Origin: Tetrastigma voinierianum
Taxonomy: Eukaryota > Streptophyta > Magnoliopsida > Vitales > Vitaceae
Assembly (NCBI GenBank): GCA_016808115.1
Contig: JAEQBH010003949.1
Coordinates: 310,001-374,000, forward strand
DNA: 64,000 nucleotides
Reading direction: 5' to 3'
How positions within the stretch are numbered: the stretch's first letter is position 1; each line of letters starts with the position of its first letter. The notes under the pieces are model-generated. The model was not told where the DNA came from and made no database searches. It was given only the letters and a program-made list of their open reading frames with translations. Positions 46,388 through 58,089 of this stretch are shown in pieces. Made by a program: the position numbers and the translations under genes.

Positions 46388-48755
46388 TGCGACTAATCTA
46401 GGGGCTGAAGTGGCCAGAGCAGTAGGGAATGGGAAGGCATAAGGCCACACGAAACCCGTAGCAAGCCTTATTGAAATATTCATGCAGACTATCATCACGA
46501 TCTTTTGGAGCTATATATCCCACATACATATATAAATAATAAACTCAAATGCAAACATCAATAGGAGAAATAAAAGTCTCGATCCATACACGAATTCATA
46601 CACACAAATGAGCAATTATCGGATTCCACAAAAAAACATACCTAATGTATTCCAAAAGTACTAAGAGTGACACCTAGGTAAATAGACAAAGATTAGCCAA
46701 TAATATCATAATAGTATGGCAGCCAGTGAAGGAAAGAATTATTTGGTTATCGAGGGTGCAGAGAAGGCGACAGTACCTGAAAAATAAATTGAAAGTGATG
46801 GAGTCTGAGAGTGAGTTAATATCATATAATCTATACCACCTCTACAATCAACAGGTTATACATATAGAATTTCAATATAATATATATCATATTGAGACTA
46901 TATAATAATACTGCTCACACATATGTATGCATGCACACACATCTGGGTTTCATATCATCACATAATCCTGATAATGAGAACTCTAAGGGACACTCATACG
47001 ATACTACCAAGCTATAAGGCTCTCTCAAGTCCAATGTAGTAAGGCGCCACAGAAATGCTAAACCAAGAGTGCTACTCATTCGACACTGCTCCCATTAACC
47101 TATATTGCAAAATCTTCAGCAGGGTCCTTACACTCAGCACCTAACATATCATAATCCATAGCAAATAGTAGCAACTCAAACAGAGACCTTACCTCTAAAC
47201 TGTCAGAGAGAACGCTCAAACCAGGGAACTCATGTCCATAACCATAAACCTATAACATAATACGATCATCTGGGTCATATGTAACCCCGTTAGGTGGTAT
47301 GTCTACTATAGTTCCCAAATTACAAATATTTCAAATACAATGCCGCGGCAATATCACTCTAACAATGCACACTCATCCCATCAAATCATACTTGATCTCA
47401 TATGCGGATATATTTCATAACAAAACTAAATAATTTAATTACCATAGTAAATACGATTCGATAGTAATAATCGTAATAAGTGATGAGGGGTGTAGCCCTA
47501 ATGCCCGCAAATGCTATCTATTATCTGAAATGTCGTCTCAAACATAAATATCAACTCTGAAAATAGGGTCTCGTGCAGCTACTGGAGCTGCACAGCGTAG
47601 TGTGGAACAATCTAGAATAGAAAAGGCATAAATCAATATGAGACAGGAGTTGAAAGCAGCTCTGAGCTTGATAGACAAATTCACGGAGCTGGAAGCCAGA
47701 TATAAAGCACATTTAAATTCACCAGAAAATTCAGAATGGAACCTCCCTTTAAAAGCGGACTTAACTCATAATGAACAAGTCGAAGACACATACAAATAAC
47801 ATTCGATATACACAGTCAAATCCAAACATCGGCTAGGACACACAATTACAATTTTGTTATGACTAAGTCAGATCCATCAATCAACAATTTGTATTATAAT
47901 ATACACAAATCAAATCATATAACTACTTTGGATTATACAATCTAGTAACTAGTCAAGCGTAATTAAATAGTGGACATATTCAACACATCATTGAACAATT
48001 AAAATCGATTATCGGACAGTTAAGTTAAGGTCCACAATTTGGGTATGGGTGCTAGAAGCTTGAATGCGAGGCCCAGTCAGAGTCGAGACCACAGGAGCGG
48101 GGGACGAAGCAGTTACGGCCAGGGCCAAAACTAGAGGTCGTGTGTGCCAGAACGGTGGCCGAGGAGAATTGAGGGTTCTTGGGGTGGGTTTATGGACACC
48201 GCCGCAGAAGTCCAGCTCAGGACCCAAAAATACGATCGTTTCGTCGGAGGACCACCCAGGGTGGCGAATCGGCCTGACAGATCCCGGCTCAGGCGAGAGC
48301 TTCCGCTTCGTTCCTGGGTGAAGCGTTCTTGAAACGTCGATCAAGGATGGATCATAGGATTTTAGGGGCGAGGGTTCGAATCTAAGGGTCGATGTGGCGG
48401 AGGTGGCGGAAAATGACGGACAGCGGTGGCGGCAAGGCGGAGAGAGAGACTGCTTGGCGTGATTAGGCGAGGGCAGGCAGTTCGGAGCGAGATCATGGCA
48501 AGGCAAGGGTGGCCGGTGATGGAGCTGCCTTTTTACGTGTGGGACTGGATCGGTGTGGAGGAGCAGGCTGATCAGCGTGACGGGGGAGTGGCGACGCCGT
48601 GGTGTCGGGGAGAGAGAGAAGGGTTTTTTTTTTTTTTGTTTGGTAGTCTTGCCCCCCTTTCAACTTAGTATATCAACTTTAAGTGTATTTATCAAATCAA
48701 AATAAATGTTGACAATTCATGAAATAATTTAAATGGCCAAATTTTGGGTATTACA
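46388..48755 (-). repeat. LTR 3 (5' LTR of the whole array)
   Basis: It starts (on +) TGCGACTAATCTAGGGG beside the primer site and ends TTGGGTATTACA at 48755, followed by the AATGA duplication. A 165-codon minus-strand frame at 48009-48506 lies in its CG-rich part and looks fortuitous. Confidence 0.9.
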
Positions 48756-48760
48756 AATGA
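48756..48760. repeat. Gypsy target-site duplication, right (AATGA)
   Basis: Matches 32582-32586. CACTA transposase sequence resumes right after it. Confidence 0.88.
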
Positions 48761-50293
48761 AGTTTAAAATTGCAATCAATCGAGATTCAAGCCATAGATT
48801 CTAATAGGAAGCGAAATTAGTGCCATGGAAGTGATGTATTATTTTCTATTATACGAGACTTGAGAGGTTGTATTAAAGTCGAATGTGACGACATCTCACA
48901 TGGTGGCATAATGAACATGAACAAGCGGATGGAGTAATGAACTAAATCCATCGGATCTTAGTTGCATGGAAACATTTTGACGACATTCACCCAGTTTTGC
49001 TTCAGCGGTAGAAATGTGAAATTTGGGTTTAGCCTGAGATGGATTTAGGCCTTTTGAGCTGATGGCCAACAATACTCATCGTGGCCAATCATCTTAATTC
49101 CGTATAATTTGCCCCCCTAGATGTGCATGAAAGAAACACATGTTCTTGGCAATAGTGTCTTGGTCGATCTAAAAGCGAAAGGATTGATGTTTTTCTTAAA
49201 CCATTAATATCAGAATTGCTTGATTATAGGAAGTCGGTGTGCTCACATATGATGTGTCCCTGAAACAAAATTTTATGGTAGGAAACGGCTTTGATGTGGT
49301 AGCGATTTTCTGCAATATCTTTGTGGGTTGGAGCACGGCTAGGAAATTGGCTTGCCCTTACTGTGGAAATGATTCCGATGCATTTTATCTAGCTAATGGG
49401 TGTAAAATATCGTGGTTTGATAATCACAGAAAATTTCAACTTCCAAATCACCCTTTTAGACACAATAAACAGAGATTTCTTAAGAATAAAGTTGTCCTTG
49501 CCCCTCCTCCATGTAATAGATCTGGTGAGGATATTTTGCGAGGAATTGAGTAGGGTTGATGAAAATGTGAAGTTGAAAATTGAAGTCCAAGTAGTATCAT
49601 TTCAAAAAATTTTGGGTGGCGAAAACGTAGTATTTTTTGGGATTTGCCGTATTGGAAGACAAATATAATAAGACATAATTTTGACGTGATGCACATAGAA
49701 AAAACGTTTTCCTCTGATATTTTCAATACGATCTTGAATATTTGAAGGAGGCAGACAATGCAAAATCACGAATAGAGATTTGTAATTGTCTTTGTAAAAG
49801 AAAAACGAGTTGGATAGGGATTCTCGCACTGGTAAATATCCAAAAGCTTGTTATACTTTGGATAAAAGACAAAAAGAAGTGTTATGTGATTGGTTGAAAA
49901 AATATAAGTCCCAGATGGATATGTGTCGAAACACAGCGAGGTGTTGATATGAGAAAATTCAAATTGTTCGGAATGAAAAGCCATGATTGCCACGTTTTAT
50001 ACAAAAGAGTGATCTTAGGTGAAAACTTCGTGAATTGTTGCCTTCTAAAGTTTGGGAAGCAATAACTGAGTTAAGCTTATTTTTCAAAAACTTGACTTCC
50101 TCTGAGATAACAATAGCTGATATGGAAAAACTAGAGGGAGAAATTTCGGTAATCATTTGCAAATTGGAGGGAATATTTCCACTAGGAGCTTTTGACATTA
50201 TGGAACATTCTTAGGTGCATTTAGCACATGAATGGCGGACCCTTTAGGTATAGATGGATGTATCCATCGAGAAGGTAAATGCCAATTCTTGAA

Positions 50294-50296
<3 letters not shown>
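48761..50296 (+). pseudogene. TNP2-type CACTA transposase, Transposase_21 core
   Basis: The catalytic transposase of CACTA elements (PF02992). Broken frames at 48940-49230 read, in order, a WK.FDDIHP-like segment, a GFRPFEL-like segment, a LIPYNLPP..CMKE-like segment and IDVFLKPLISELL. One open frame at 49239-49553 then gives LTYDVSLKQNF, GWSTARKLACPYC (residues 30-42) and SWFDNHRKF (58-66) followed by HPFRHNK. Further on come YWKTNIIRHNFDVMHIEK, then an AITELSLFFK-like segment (about 50058) and YRWMYPSRR (about 50248). All are conserved family landmarks in the correct order. At least six frame breaks make it non-functional. Confidence 0.92.

Positions 50297-50381
<85 letters not shown>
50297..50381. 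repeat. Compound (TA)n(GA)n microsatellite within the transposase
   Basis: About 18 TA then about 24 GA repeats, inserted between the RWMYPSRR segment and the DUF4218-like segment. Confidence 0.97.
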
Positions 50382-50383
<2 letters not shown>

Positions 50384-50439
50384 TTTTCACAATTTGTTAG
50401 GTTGATATTAGCGATTAACAAATTTCATGTGAGTATCTG

Positions 50440-50668
50440 TATCATTTGAAAAAATGTCAAAATAAAGCTCGAGTTGAAGGTTATACGTGCGTACTTGGTT
50501 GAAGAAGCAAGTACATTTGTTCTCATTATTTTTGAGCCGCATCATTATCACGAAGCGAAAAATTCTAGTAATGACAATGGTGGCAAACTAAGTGTCAATA
50601 GAGGAAATTCTGCAGATAGTAAAAATCGAATTCGATCACATGGACGTGCAACTATAAATCTTCTCTGA
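50440..50668 (+). pseudogene. DUF4218-like segment of the CACTA transposase
   Basis: The KNKARVEG-like sequence at about 50456-50480 and the open stretch from 50474 (IRAYLVEEASTFVLIIFEPH) match the region just after the TNP2 core in plant CACTA proteins, where EGSI..AY...E...F...Y is conserved (PF13960). The Ser/Asn-rich tail is typical of what follows. It is short and shifted relative to the core frame. Confidence 0.7.
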
Positions 50669-51059
50669 TTATAAACTAAATGTTTGCACATGGTTACATA
50701 TTATTGAATTGTGAAAATTAAACCATTGTCTTGATAAGCGTAATTTATACTTTGAAGTTGCTAATTTGTTTATTGCAACTAAAATGGATATGTAATTGCT
50801 ACTGTGGTTGGATGCAATTTATATGAGGAATGGTTACGGGAGCTTATGCCACATATAACTTAAAATGATATCAATAAGGAAGTCGAAAAACACTTTAACT
50901 GTGGTTAAGGAACATATGTAAGTTTCAATTGCAAATTACAACACGTGCCATATAATTTTTTATGTAAATGGATTAAAATAGCAATTAACATTTTATTTAT
51001 GCGGCGTCTGAATCGATTGAAAATAATTTCATATCAGGCGTTGCTAAAAGGACCTTTGC
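50669..51059 (+). other. CACTA gene, poorly conserved linker
   Basis: It lies between the DUF4218-like and DUF4216-like segments. AT-rich, no recognisable domain. Confidence 0.4.
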
Positions 51060-51720
51060 GTCTTGTTAAATCTTGCAGGTTTATTTTATCAATGACTAAA
51101 TATCATACCCTGTCATGGTAACAATAGACGGCTACAAGCAGTGGAGTTTGCATTAAGGGTGAATTGATGGATTATTATGGTAAATGAAATCTTGGAAATT
51201 GAATGAAATACCACAGCACACTTGATAAAACATTGTGTGCTATTTAAGTGCAGTGGTTTGATCCGAAACACTTGATGTGGAGATAAGAGTCAAGCTGTGC
51301 CTACAACAGTTCAAATCGATCAAAGGAGAAGACTTGCTAATTTTGAACCTTTTGTGTGTTGGCCATGCAAACGCTCAGTGTATTACCTTCCTTTTCTAGC
51401 CTTGACGAGATAAAATGGATTGGTTGGCGAGTTTGTAGGTAAAACTGGGGCATATTTGAAATGAAAGCGCAAGACAAGGCCAATGAATTGAAAGAGGCCT
51501 TCGGGAAGAGTGGAGGTCATGAAATAAATGAAAACTTGCCATACGAGGATAATGAACCTTTGATAGGTATGGACAATGAATTTGTTGACATTGGATGCGA
51601 CGGGGAATCGAATCTACATACGAGATTGGAGACGAATTTGATTCTAATTACTCGGAAAATGAAGAAAATTGTAATAATGCTGATGATAGCGAATAATTGT
51701 TCGCCCACGTGAGTAAAACG
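51060..51720 (+). pseudogene. DUF4216-like C-terminal segment of the CACTA protein
   Basis: Broken frames near 51170-51260 read ELMDYYG and then VLFKC, the conserved L.YYG......VLFKC..FD signature of DUF4216 (PF13952). Near 51345 NFEPFV is followed, after a frame change, by VYYLPF (about 51382). This parallels PF....QA.QVYYLPYPS in the family. An acidic stretch (51461-51712) ends it. The segment closes the canonical domain order. Confidence 0.7.
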
Positions 51721-53600
51721 CATAATTCTAATATCATTAGTTATTTATGTTTCAATTAACTTATATAATTTAGACATTTGCATTATTATTTGAGATAATC
51801 ATGTATATGTAATAATTTAATGTATAATTATGATTGTTAATATTTTGAGGTCAAAACATGAATAATAGGAGAGGCAGGATCGTACGACCTCAGAGTCGAG
51901 ATATCTTTAGTCTGTATTAAGACGGGACAGTCGAGATAAGGTCATCTCACACCTCCCGGCACCTCCCAGTATGGGCATGGCATCTTCATCGCCCGGTTAT
52001 CCATACCCATGTCCTCGGCTGCCAACGGCGATCTCTGGGAAAGCGCTGGTCCCGGAGTCAAAATTACACGAACCGTCGCGTCGCGATCTTGTTGAAGGTC
52101 CATTGCACAGTTAGGTTGGCGTTGACGGGGCGGATATATATTGTATTCTTGGGAAGCAGTGAGTTATAAATTACTAACATACTCGTCATAGGTGTATCCA
52201 TCGCACAATTACATTTCGTTCTCATCGGTTATCCCTGGTATGTGCTCACGCCTGATGGTAGTACATTCGAGGAGAGATTAGAATTTAATGGATATTTGTG
52301 GAAAAATATCTTTCGGGGAGACAAAGATGTTCTACTTTAGAGTTTAGGTAAATAACTTATTTAAAATATTTTGACTTTTTGTATGTTAGTACTATATAAT
52401 CTAAATTATATAGTATGTGGAATATATATATTATGTTCATTAGTTTTGTTCATTAAATCTTGAAATCTTTTATTGGAATTCTTCCAATAGATCACCTCGT
52501 CTACGACGTTTGGGAGAAATGAGCTCGTGTTAAGATTACAAGGATTTTTATAATAAGGCACTGCATAAGGTGAGCGACCAAGGTATATAAGTGAAGACAT
52601 TTGGGCAAAGCTTGGATGCGATCTTTGGTCATCATCGAAGAAGCGATTACCGCTGTGATCAAATTCCACTAATAGAAGGAGGACGGAAGGATTAGTGTTT
52701 CCATACACCTTGGAGGAACATTGTCCCATCAAGAGCTGTGTGAGACATAAGTTCTCACATATCTATCTTCTTAAATGATCTTATTAGTCCATGTGCATTA
52801 ACATTCTTGCATGAACAATTTATTCACGGAATAGTTGCAACTCTTGATAATAATCATAACGTTTGATTGAATGAAGGATGAGCAATAAATTGTGAAAGGA
52901 ATTTGATATGGATTTTTGGGTGATAATATAAATGTAAATGTATTTTCTTAATGTTTGAGCAGGAGGTTTGTTGTTAAATATAGGAAATTTTACTTAGGAA
53001 TTTTTAAAATTATGAGATAGCTGTTAGTGTTGGGACTCATATTTCTATTACGTTGGCGTTAAAATAACAATACATATCTACATGTATTCTTGTTATTAGG
53101 AGTCTTCTATGGGCGATCACATATCCTCATGAGGTTGTTTTTACACGCTCATGCAGCGCGGAATCATGACGGTGTGACATTAGTGAGCGATAGATTACAT
53201 AGACAAATTCATGTACGCTAATTCAAATTAATATTCATTTCTTTTAACCTCTTAGTTTCATTTTACTATTTACATAACATTCGATTAATTTTATTACGGA
53301 GGCGAGTAGTAGAGAGTCTTGAGTCGAAGCAAATGAGGCAGTGACAAATGTTGAGAATCATACTTGCGTATATTATGAGTGATGGCTGGTAGGGATCCAG
53401 TGGATGGGTCTTTGGTTTGAGCTCTGAATGTTGTTGTCTTATGTGTCCTCCTCCTCCTCGGCTACGGCTAGTAGGCTTGCGGCAACTACCAATGGGGTCC
53501 GTGAGCTGCGGTGGTCGTGCTAATGGGCCCAGTATCGATAAGGTGGAGGGACTTCATAAGCGAGTAGATTACATAATGACATGACAGTCAATCGATCGTC
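51721..53600 (+). other. CACTA 3' region, second-gene position
   Basis: In En/Spm-type elements a second ORF often lies here. I see coding-like composition at 51870-52140 (CG-rich, S/P/R-rich if translated) and at 52190-52330, but no domain I can name. Confidence 0.35.
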
Positions 53601-53869
53601 GCGTCTCCTCCATCTTAGTTATTATTTTTAAATTATTATCTTTTTTTTTGTAATCTCACTACACTTTTATATATTAATACATTATATAGCCCTATATTTT
53701 CATATTTATTGTATTTATTTAATTTTCATTATATAAGAATTAGAATAATTTAAATTTAATATTATTTATTTTAATATATTAAAAAAAATTCCAATAAATT
53801 AGAACAGTATTATATAAAATTGAGGAAAGGATTTAAATTTATGTATTTATTTTAATATATTAAAAAAAT

Positions 53870-54110
53870 TCAGCAAAGAAATAGAGACGAATAATTAAAT
53901 AAGTCTACATTTTTTTAGGAGCGAAAGGGTTGACTAGGTCTCCTAGAAATGAGACGGAACTCAAGATTCGATCTCTGTTCTGGGAACGGAGCTCAGTCCG
54001 TCTCTAAAAATAGGAATGAACATTTTAGTCTCTAATTTTTTAGAGCAGCAGAAACAAGGAAAATTTCGTCTCTATTCTGTCTCTAGTAGTAAAGCAGGTA
54101 AATCTTTTAT
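53870..54110. repeat. Right subterminal repeats of the CACTA element
   Basis: AGAGACGAATAATTAAATAAG, CGTCTCTATTCTGTCTCTAG and similar words occur in both orientations, more decayed than on the left. Confidence 0.75.
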
Positions 54111-54142
54111 TTTCAGTCTATTCTTGAAATTTTCTTGTAGTG

Positions 54143-54145
54143 ATA
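54143..54145. repeat. CACTA target-site duplication, right (ATA)
   Basis: Equals 29800-29802. Confidence 0.85.
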
Positions 54146-55700
54146 TGTCAACGAATGGGAGTGAGCTTCAAGCTCAATAAGAAATATTAATACGGTTTCA
54201 TGGATCAAAAGGTTTTCGATCATATAACAAATAAGAGATGTTTTTCATCAAAATTGTCTATTCAAAAATAAGCTAAAACATTCAAAATTTTCCTTCAAAA
54301 CATTCTCAAATTCATTTCAAATCAGTTTAATATCAAATGGGATCCAAACAATTTCATACCAAATTTTGATTCAAACACTTTCATATCAAAGTCCAAAATC
54401 AAATATATTTTTCTCTAGTCAACAAAAATCAAATGGTGCCCAGCCATGTGGGACTTTCAAATGGATGGCTAGCCACAAATTGTTCTTTTTAAGGTAGACA
54501 GAACCAAAAGACTACTAGTACTAGTAATCTTTAACCAAAAAATAGGAGTTAGGATTGGAAATCAGTGGTAAGCTCTGGAAATGAATGTGAAGTATCGACT
54601 ATTATTCCTGTTGACAAGGGCTGAATAGTGTCAACTATTATTCCCTTTGACAATGGTCGAATAGTGTCCCCTACTATATTTCTTCTTCTTTTTTTCTATA
54701 CTCCCATAGTACAGTGGTCCCTACTACTTTTTTTTTCCACAAACTCAAAGCATATGGTGGTCTTCTACCACCTTTATTTCCTTTTCATTCTTAAAACAAT
54801 TTGGTACCTTCTAACTAGTATTGCATTTATTTTAAAAAAATAGTTAAATCTAAATCTGAAAACCTTTGAGGATTTGATCTAAACTTAAGAAAATTAGATA
54901 ATCTACACAAATAAATGTGAAAAATAAGTAATGAAGATCTTACCTTCAAAGTTTGGCTAAACCTAGATATTAAGTTCTAAGTCTTTTGGGATTCTAGAAC
55001 AAGAGAGCCACTCTCGGGAAAGAATGGGAAAAAATTTATTCACTATAATAATAGATCTGGGAAAAATCTTATATCTTGAGGTTTTTTCTTCAAGCCTAGT
55101 TATGGAGTTCTATAATCGAGAGAGACTATGTAGAAAGAAACGAGAGAATCGATGAATAATAAATATTTTTTATTATTTTCTGTTATACCTAGGGTTTCAT
55201 AGGGAGTACCATATATCATTCTTTAATTTTAAAAGAGCCACTCTACACTAAAAAGTACAAGGTATTTATAATAAATATCAACTTACATTTACTTGGTAAA
55301 TTTGAAAAGTAGTATCACTTTATCTATTTATGATCTAACTTGGGAGTTCAAAATAGGTTATGTTAAATCAAAGAGTTATTATGTAATTCTAATATTGTTA
55401 TAAATGGTCTGAGTGGAATTCATAGTGAACATAATTATAACCACCTTTTTAATCAAGTTGATAGTAATTTAATTTAATTTTTATTTTAAATAAAAGATAA
55501 ATTATTATGAATCCTTTTAGCATGGAGCTCTAAAATTGTTCTTTGGAGCACATCTAATCGAAAATCAACATATATGGCTATAAAGAAAGAAAAACTCAAA
55601 AAAGCACCATGTCTATTCAAAATTTCAACTTTACCTGTTGAAACTCTAGCATACAAATTATTCTGATGACTCATAAGAAGTTAAGCTATAGGAACACTAT
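54146..55700. mobile_element. LTR-like sequence, right part (continues 29799)
   Basis: AT-rich with a GAGTGAGCTTCAAGCTCAATAAG box. Near 55261 GTATTTATAATAAATATC could be a minus-strand promoter. No coding domain is present. The right edge is not defined. Confidence 0.4.
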
Positions 55701-56640
55701 ATTTAATGTGCATGGGATAACATTATTTAAATCAAACACAAACATGATATCTAAAGAATGGAAATGGATAAAAGGTGTAGAATTTTGTGGAGAAAGAAAG
55801 TAAATAAGAAAATTACATCAATCAATATATATGAATTGATAGGAGGAACGTAGAAAGTTCAAACGTGATTTATAGGTCAAATATAACAATTTTGAAATTT
55901 GGAAGCTACATTTGATTCTTAGAAATTGAGGGGGAAATATAAGGAAAGATAAGAAGAAAGAGTATAAAAGAAGGAAAAAAATGATAGAAAAATTCAATAT
56001 ATTATTTTTATTTGATACTTCTTATATTATTTATTTTAATTAACAATATAAGGTAAATAATTTTAAAAAAAATATGAGTTTTTAAGTAATTGTATATTTA
56101 GTACTATTTAGAATTTTCATTGGAGCAACAAAACATAAAAACATCATTTTCTTAATATTTTCCTATCATAATACTTTTTCATAAATCAAACACAACTTTA
56201 ATATCCTAATTTGCCAAGCTGAAATTCACAACTTAGAAACTCTTCCATGACTTCATTGAGTCATAGAAGTCAGAAACTTTATATTTTCTTCCATCCTCTC
56301 CTTTTTTTTCCACAAAAATGTTCCCTCGTGATAGAGAGCCTTGATGGATTTTCAAAAGCTACTGCCTAATATTGGCAAAAGGTTTTTATAGGGATAAGGA
56401 ATATGATACCTTTGGTGTTTGTTCATATGTCTTGGCCCTTAAACTATTTTAAGTGAGCAATGCCTAAGTTTATTTAGTAGCTTAAAAAATGCCACCCCAT
56501 GTCCAAAGCATTTAACGAGATGGCCAAACGGGATGTTAACTGCGATGTGGCACTCCTCATATGCGATTTTAACATGTGGCACCTTTGCACATGATTCTTT
56601 AAACTCAAACATTGTTTTGACAAAATGCACTTCATCCCAC
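55701..56640. other. AT-rich spacer, nothing recognised
   Basis: It has short direct repeats of AAATCAAACACAA (near 55726 and 56190) but no supported element or gene. Confidence 0.45.
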
Positions 56641-56648
56641 TATCGATT

Positions 56649-58085
56649 CTTGATGGTACCTTAAATACTCATTTTGTATCCTCATACTTTGCTTAAGTTT
56701 TAGTAGTTTTATGAGATAAATAAGTGTCCTAATGTTTTCTTTTCTCAATTTTGTGATTAGGCCAACCATTGAGCGAAAATGAGCTAAATTGAAGAAAAAT
56801 CGACAAAGTCATCATGCGTCGCGGCAAACATGATTCTTTAGCCTAAATTCACGTATACATGGCTTCCTCATTGGCATGTGAGATTCTAGACTATGAGAGC
56901 TTTAAAGTAGACACGAGAGATGCATGATTGAAATCAAATGACGGAATCGACATCACGAAATTGAAGGAAATGTAAAGATGAAATTCGGGATTAAGCGCGA
57001 GAGTCACTTGTGCTTTTAATGTGAGTCCACTCAAGCTATGGCGTGAGTTGGCTTTGATAGTTCCGGTAGCTCTCCATTTCGCCACGTTGTAATGTTAGAT
57101 CCGCCACACTACAACGTGAAAGTCGAGCCCATGTTTTTTCAAAGCCCATCTCCTATTTCTCTTTTGGTTTTTGACTAATAAGAGGAGAAATTAGGGCATT
57201 GACCAGGTTAGGGAGCCAAGAGTTTCTCTTGTGCAAGGGAAACCCTAGGGTTTCACAAACCTGCTGGCAAGCTCTCTTTGGGGGAGGAAGAAGATTGAAG
57301 AAGAAGAGGAAAGATTTGAAGGAATTGAGCATTTCATACCATATCATATTTCTTCTCCTCTTTATGTTTTCTCTCTTTTTTCTTTGGTTGGATTTCTCCT
57401 CTCCATGAACTAATCTCATTTTCTAGGGTTTTGATGAAGTCTAAACAATGAACTATGGTGTTTAGCTTTGATTTGTAATCTTTGATGTTTGGATTTTCTT
57501 ATATATTGAATGTTCTATTCAATTCCTAATGCTTGTTGATGATTGATCAACATAGTTATGGCAATAGGGGTTGAGAAACAATAATTAGGTTAGACCATGA
57601 ATGGAATGTCATGTTTCACCATATAATAGAGATCTTTGTGGGTTACATGTGGCTTATTAGGTTTCTAATGCTTAATGCATCCTTGGTTAGGAAGGTTTGA
57701 TGTAGAGATGCATTAAAACCTTTTCCAAGGGTAGATTGTTATTGCTTGAGAAAGAATACAGGGCTTAGGCGAAATCCGCTAGTAATATATGGTTTGATTG
57801 TCTTTGGGACCAAATTGAACCTCACCATAGGAATTTATTAAATAAAATAAAAATCCTATGCTTTCTTATAGCTATTTCATATTTTAGACTTTAGATTTGA
57901 GATTCCTCTAGTTTGAATTGTGTTCCATTTAAACTTCACCTTTGTGTAAATCCAAATAAAGTTATGACTATTCTACTTTCGATAGTTAGTAACTTAATCC
58001 TCGTGGGACGATACTCTTCTTTATCATTTTATTACTTAAGGAGACCTGTGCACTTGCGCAAATCGGCGTACACATTTTATATAGC
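56649..58085 (+). mobile_element. Solo Tat/Athila-like LTR
   Basis: The start region has a GAGCGAAAATGAGCTAAATTG-like phrase (56775), and the end reads CCTCGTGGGACGATACTC (57998), then TTATTACTTAAGGAGACC and GTGCACTTGCGCAAATCGGCG (58048). These are the conserved R/U5 landmarks of Tat/Athila LTRs. No primer site TGGCGCCGTTGCC or gag follows, so it looks like a solo LTR. Exact ends and target duplication are not established. Short open frames inside are not genes. Confidence 0.7.
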
Positions 58086-58089
58086 ACAT

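Larger units (their letters stand above)
32587..48755 (-). mobile_element. Tandem Ty3/Gypsy chromovirus, three LTRs and two internal regions
   Basis: Structure LTR (32587-34871), internal A (34872-39395), LTR (about 39396-41788), internal B (41789-46387), LTR (46388-48755), all in minus orientation. The outermost ends are flanked by one 5-bp duplication, AATGA. Both internal regions carry gag-to-chromodomain remnants in the same order. The shared middle LTR points to unequal recombination between LTRs of an original single insertion. An assembly artefact is the alternative. Confidence 0.88.
29803..54142 (+). mobile_element. CACTA (CMC-EnSpm) DNA transposon, 24.3 kb with nested insertion
   Basis: Left terminus CACTACAAGAAAATTGAAGA. 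The right terminus, reverse-complemented, reads CACTACAAGAAAATTTCAAG. ATA lies on both sides. Subterminal repeats of the CCGTCTCTAAATAGAGACGG type occur inside both ends. A TNP2-type transposase gene lies on the + strand. Without the 16.2-kb Gypsy insertion the element would be about 8.2 kb, a usual size for plant CACTA elements. Broken transposase frames make it non-autonomous today. Confidence 0.93.

Noticed and set aside
48009..48506. 165-codon minus-strand frame
   Set aside because: Inside LTR 3. No homologous frame in LTR 1 or 2.
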